DNA of 64,000 nt from Bacteroidia bacterium (GTDB taxonomy: Bacteria > Bacteroidota > Bacteroidia > AKYH767-A > OLB10), in NCBI GenBank assembly GCA_016788065.1, contig JAEUTI010000081.1:94480-158479 (forward strand), read 5' to 3'. Made by a program: the position numbers and the translations under genes. The first letter of the stretch is position 1; each line of letters begins with the position of its first letter. This document shows positions 61,188 to 64,000 of this stretch, piece after piece. Below the pieces are notes generated by a model. The model searched no databases. It had not been told where the DNA came from and saw only the letters and a program-made list of their open reading frames with translations.

Positions 61188-62855
61188 TCAGTCTCTGCGT
61201 CCGGTGCGACCGTAGTTTTCAGATCTGTTACCGCCTGAATTTGGATTGTTGTGACGTTGTGTTCTGAGTCTGCTTTCAGAGCCATAACCATCACCTCTTT
61301 CTTCATCCATTCTTCCGCGATATTCGCTGAAACGATTTTCTTCTCTGTCGGAATACCCACGGCTATTACCTGAGTGTTGACCGAAGTCACGATCACTACG
61401 GCGATTTTCATGACCATAATTACCATCATGATAGTTGGCATCATTATCACGGTTTCTATCTTCGTAATCGGTTGTTCCGCGATTCGAAAATTCCCGGTCT
61501 TCATGACGACTTCCAGAATTCATCAGACTGTCACGGTTGTCTCTATAAGATCTTCCTTGTGCACGGTTTGATTGACCTCTGTAGTCATCGTCGTTACCAA
61601 ATCTTTCATCATATGGACGCGATGATGATTTGCCATATTGATGACCTGAACTTTCTGAAGATCCACCTTGGGTATATGTATCCCTTCTGTTTCCTGATAC
61701 ATGTGGACGGCGATCACCTTCTTCACGTCTTCCTTCATAATTCCGGCTAAATCTGCGATCATTATCAAGGATGTTTCCGGAAGGATATCTGTTTTCATCG
61801 GAATCGTCCCATTGGCGATTTCCTTGTCCATAGGAATTTTCGTGTTGTGAACCATATTGAGTTCCATAGCCAGTGTGTTGGCCGGGGCGATATTGCGTTC
61901 CATATCCTTGTCCGTATTCCTGACCCTGATTGTAACTGTTTCCCTGGCCATAGTTTCTTTCTGGACCAAATTGGTTGCCATAACCTGAGTACTGTCCCGG
62001 GCCACCATTTCCATGTTGTCCACCGTATTGATATGGATTATGTTGTCCATAATTCTGCTGACCCCACTGCTGTCCGGCATTTTGTCCGAAACGCTCGTGT
62101 TGTTGCTGTCCCCATTGCTGACCACCATGCTGACCATATCGTTGCTGTTGCTGCGATTGTCCCCATTGCTGACCTGATGGTTGACCATATCTTTCCTGAT
62201 CATACGATTGTCCCCATTGTTGACCACCATGCTGACCATATCGCTGCTGTTGCTGCGATTGACCCCATTGCTGTCCTCCATATTGACCATATCGTTGCTG
62301 ATCGTTCGATTGACCCCACTGCTGATCTTCATAAGAACCTCTTTGTTGACGATATTGTTGATCATAGGTTCCTTCGGTACGTTGATTTCTTTCATTTCCA
62401 AAGGTGTTGTCATTTCGTGAATCAGGTCCTTGTTGATTTCCTCGTCTGAAATCTGTTTGCTGATTTGATAGTCCTTTGCCTTTGGTTTTTTCACTGTCTT
62501 GTTCCTCTGAATCGTCCGCTTCACCTGTCAAACGACGATTCTCTTCATCGTAATTTTTGTCTTTCTTTTGATCTGAACCAAAATCAGATTTAGTAGCAGA
62601 TTTTGAAATTTGTTGTTCCAGTTCACCGAGGTTTTTTTTGTCGGAACCCGGAGTAGTTGCCTTTGATGCTTCGGTAGCAGAAGTTTCGTCTTTTTTACCG
62701 AAGCTTGTGCCGGAGGTTGAAGTTGTTCCCGATTCATCTTTTAATTCTTTGGAATCAAAAGCATTTTCAGTTTTACCTGCTCCTGCAGTTTGTGTGTCAG
62801 TGTTGCTTCCATAATCGGAATCCCGATTGTCTTTTTTGTTTTTTTGCTGTGACAT
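61188..62855 (-). CDS. low-complexity prion-like Q/G/Y/R-rich protein (FUS-like)
   Basis: A 555-residue protein with no signal peptide, membrane helix or fold signature. Three regions are readable: a charged Ser/Thr/Lys/Glu/Asp-rich N terminus (1-150); a central tract (about 165-330) of repeats of the type QQWGQSQQQQRYGQHGG, grading into GYG/QGQ units; and an Arg/Asp/Tyr/Asn-rich C terminus (330-555) with DRD, RGR and RREEGDRRP clusters. The composition resembles phase-separating eukaryotic proteins such as FUS. The reading frame is unbroken for 1.67 kb, so the gene is real. It is divergent from DUF4142 and closed by a terminator. Confidence 0.75.
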   Translation of the reverse strand: MSQQKNKKDNRDSDYGSNTDTQTAGAGKTENAFDSKELKDESGTTSTSGTSFGKKDETSATEASKATTPGSDKKNLGELEQQISKSATKSDFGSDQKKDKNYDEENRRLTGEADDSEEQDSEKTKGKGLSNQQTDFRRGNQQGPDSRNDNTFGNERNQRTEGTYDQQYRQQRGSYEDQQWGQSNDQQRYGQYGGQQWGQSQQQQRYGQHGGQQWGQSYDQERYGQPSGQQWGQSQQQQRYGQHGGQQWGQQQHERFGQNAGQQWGQQNYGQHNPYQYGGQHGNGGPGQYSGYGNQFGPERNYGQGNSYNQGQEYGQGYGTQYRPGQHTGYGTQYGSQHENSYGQGNRQWDDSDENRYPSGNILDNDRRFSRNYEGRREEGDRRPHVSGNRRDTYTQGGSSESSGHQYGKSSSRPYDERFGNDDDYRGQSNRAQGRSYRDNRDSLMNSGSRHEDREFSNRGTTDYEDRNRDNDANYHDGNYGHENRRSDRDFGQHSGNSRGYSDREENRFSEYRGRMDEERGDGYGSESRLRTQRHNNPNSGGNRSENYGRTGRRD

Positions 62856-63246
62856 GGATTTTTTATTTTTAAGTTAGAATGAATAATTGAGTTACATCAA
62901 AGTCAGCATAATATATTCCATGTTTGATTTTACATTACAATAGTTCTGATTATCAATTGACAATGAAATTTTTAATATTTTTTAATTGTAGAATTTAATT
63001 CACAGCCGTGGAAGTTTTGCGCACTAAGTGATGATCGTGCCAACACTGATTGTTTATTATTATAGCTGGTCGTTGAAATTCAAATCAATTGATTTTGATG
63101 CTATAAAAGTTGAATATGCCAGTTAAAACATGAACTAAGGATTCTATGATATTCTTGTTGTTCAAATGTTTTCTCATTTATGGCATGCTTTTTTAAGATG
63201 CATACATGTTCAAAAAAATATTTTAACCTCAAAAACTTAAATTAAA
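62856..63246. other. divergent intergenic region with a palindrome
   Basis: 391 bp between the low-complexity gene (minus) and the DUF4142 gene (plus). It is AT-rich and holds a perfect 14-bp palindrome (AAATCAATTGATTT, 63082-63095) that could be an operator. No TAnnTTTG box was found at a good position for either gene, so regulation may use another sigma factor; inference. Confidence 0.5.
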
Positions 63247-63843
63247 ATGAAAGCGATTCAGAAATTAAAATTTACTGTTGTGGTTTTATTAGCCTCTACA
63301 GTGTTTGGCGCATCTTCAGTGATGGCTCAAACTAATACCAAGAAAGAAGCGGATAAGCGAAATGATGCAAAATTCGAAAATGCTGATGATGCAGAATTGT
63401 TGGTGAAAGCCTATAATAGTGGAATGGCCGAAGTGAAACTAGCTGACAGAATGAAAACAAGAGCTGTATCTCCTGAAGTAAAAGCTCTGGCATCAAAAAT
63501 GTCTATGGAACATTCAGCTATGAATGCGAAAATTCAGGAAGTAGCATCCAAGAAAAACATTTCTTTACCAACTCAATTAACAAATGATCAGGTTGAAGAT
63601 GTTACTGATATTACTAAAGAAAGTGCAACAGAAATTGACATGGAGTATTTGGATCAACTTTCTGATTCTCACAAAAAGTCAATTGAGCTTTTTGAAAAAG
63701 GTTCAAAAGCAACTGATCTTGATATTCGTGATATTTTTATCAGCGGATTACCCAAAATCAGAGGCCATTACGACATGGTTCAGAATACCCGTCAAAAAAT
63801 GAAAGATCAAAAAGAAAGTCAACGTAAATCTGGAATGAAATAA
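63247..63843 (+). CDS. DUF4142 domain-containing protein
   Basis: A 198-residue secreted protein: signal peptide (about 1-27, ending SVMAQ) and a helical ferritin-like DUF4142 domain (about 45-185; DAELLVKAYNSGMAEVKLADRMKTRAVSPEVKALASKMSMEHSAMNAKIQEVA). The family is linked to stress and envelope functions but has no established activity. A strong terminator follows 37 bp later. Confidence 0.92.
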   Translation: MKAIQKLKFTVVVLLASTVFGASSVMAQTNTKKEADKRNDAKFENADDAELLVKAYNSGMAEVKLADRMKTRAVSPEVKALASKMSMEHSAMNAKIQEVASKKNISLPTQLTNDQVEDVTDITKESATEIDMEYLDQLSDSHKKSIELFEKGSKATDLDIRDIFISGLPKIRGHYDMVQNTRQKMKDQKESQRKSGMK

Positions 63844-63879
63844 TCGATTTACTGATTTAACCCTAAAACATTTTTAGTT

Positions 63880-63919
63880 CTTATTGCCACCTGTAATTTT
63901 CAGGTGGCAATAAGTTTTT
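63880..63919 (+). terminator. intrinsic terminator after DUF4142 gene
   Basis: CTTATTGCCACCTG pairs exactly with CAGGTGGCAATAAG (14 bp, 7-nt loop), followed by TTTTT. Confidence 0.95.
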
Positions 63920-63954
63920 GGATCGTATCAGTTGCCTGAAATTTTAGTTCGTAA

Positions 63955-63988
63955 TTGGTTTATGTAACTTATTATTTTCATACCTTTG
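63955..63988 (+). promoter_or_regulatory. candidate promoter of a gene beyond the window
   Basis: TTG (63955-63957) and TACCTTTG (63981-63988) with a 23-nt spacer fit the Bacteroidota -33/-7 consensus and lie after the DUF4142 terminator. Confidence 0.5.
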
Positions 63989-64000
63989 ATTTTTAAGGGT

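Noticed and set aside
61847..62449. 200-residue His/Asp/Val-rich open frame on the plus strand
   Set aside because: Antisense shadow of the same repeats (HADH.VAV pattern mirrors QQWGQ codons).
61523..62524. 333-residue open frame (minus) inside the low-complexity gene, Met/Ile/Asn-rich
   Set aside because: It is a frame-shifted shadow of the Q/G/Y-rich repeats; periodic DNA keeps several frames open. Composition and lack of a start context argue against a gene.

Overview
This window is chromosomal DNA from a member of the Bacteroidota (class not resolved; an aerobic Chitinophagia- or Sphingobacteriia-like lineage would fit). Evidence: four proteins end in type IX secretion (T9SS) type A sorting domains; the gliding lipoprotein gldD lies beside mutY and ssb; there is a TonB receptor/DUF5689 pair; many genes lack Shine-Dalgarno sequences but have a TAnnTTTG -7 box just upstream; and the DNA is AT-rich. 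Heme A synthase and kynurenine monooxygenase indicate aerobic life.

Layout. 1-0.9 kb: the end of a carbamoyltransferase with its two small membrane partners (DUF5989, SxtJ-like). 0.9-9.5 kb, minus strand: GT2 glycosyltransferase, 3-oxoacid CoA-transferase subunits B and A split by a four-helix-bundle gene with repeat arrays, PBP1A, then HU, a TPR protein, a 29-residue basic ribosomal-type protein and RNase G. 9.5-13 kb, plus: mutY, ssb, gldD and dipeptide epimerase, followed by a minus-strand GNAT gene. 13-24 kb: a helical-repeat protein, a 60-residue ORF with an elaborate hairpin, a metallo-hydrolase, kynurenine monooxygenase and kynureninase, a UbiA-like membrane protein and glycine dehydrogenase GcvP. 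24-33 kb: thioredoxin-like protein, SLC13/TrkA-C permease, two T9SS propeller proteins, a membrane protein with a structured leader, and pirin.

33-45 kb: MlaE/MlaF ABC transporter, FeoA-FeoB-SprT-aminotransferase operon, GDP-mannose pyrophosphorylase facing a polyprenol-phosphate mannosyltransferase, deoxyhypusine-synthase-like enzyme, and a TM2/DUF2752/DUF4870/M48 operon. 45-52 kb: a locus with a secreted EEP nuclease, TonB receptor, DUF5689 lipoprotein and T9SS-exported phospholipase-D-like nuclease, plausibly for use of extracellular nucleic acid or phosphodiesters. 52-61 kb: alpha/beta hydrolase, GNAT, aspartate kinase, heme A synthase, T9SS M14 carboxypeptidase, SRPBCC/GyrI-like protein, GT9 heptosyltransferase and tRNA-Arg(CCG). 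61-64 kb: a 555-residue prion-like, FUS-like low-complexity protein divergent from a DUF4142 protein.

The most unusual material is non-genic or low-complexity: inverted 8-bp repeat arrays around the four-helix-bundle gene, where the scoA stop codon lies inside the array; 7-bp and 14-bp intergenic arrays; a roughly 100-nt composite palindrome after the tRNA; a leader with pseudoknot potential near 30.3 kb; and the disordered Q/G/Y/R-rich protein. All family assignments come from reading the sequence; no database search was possible.
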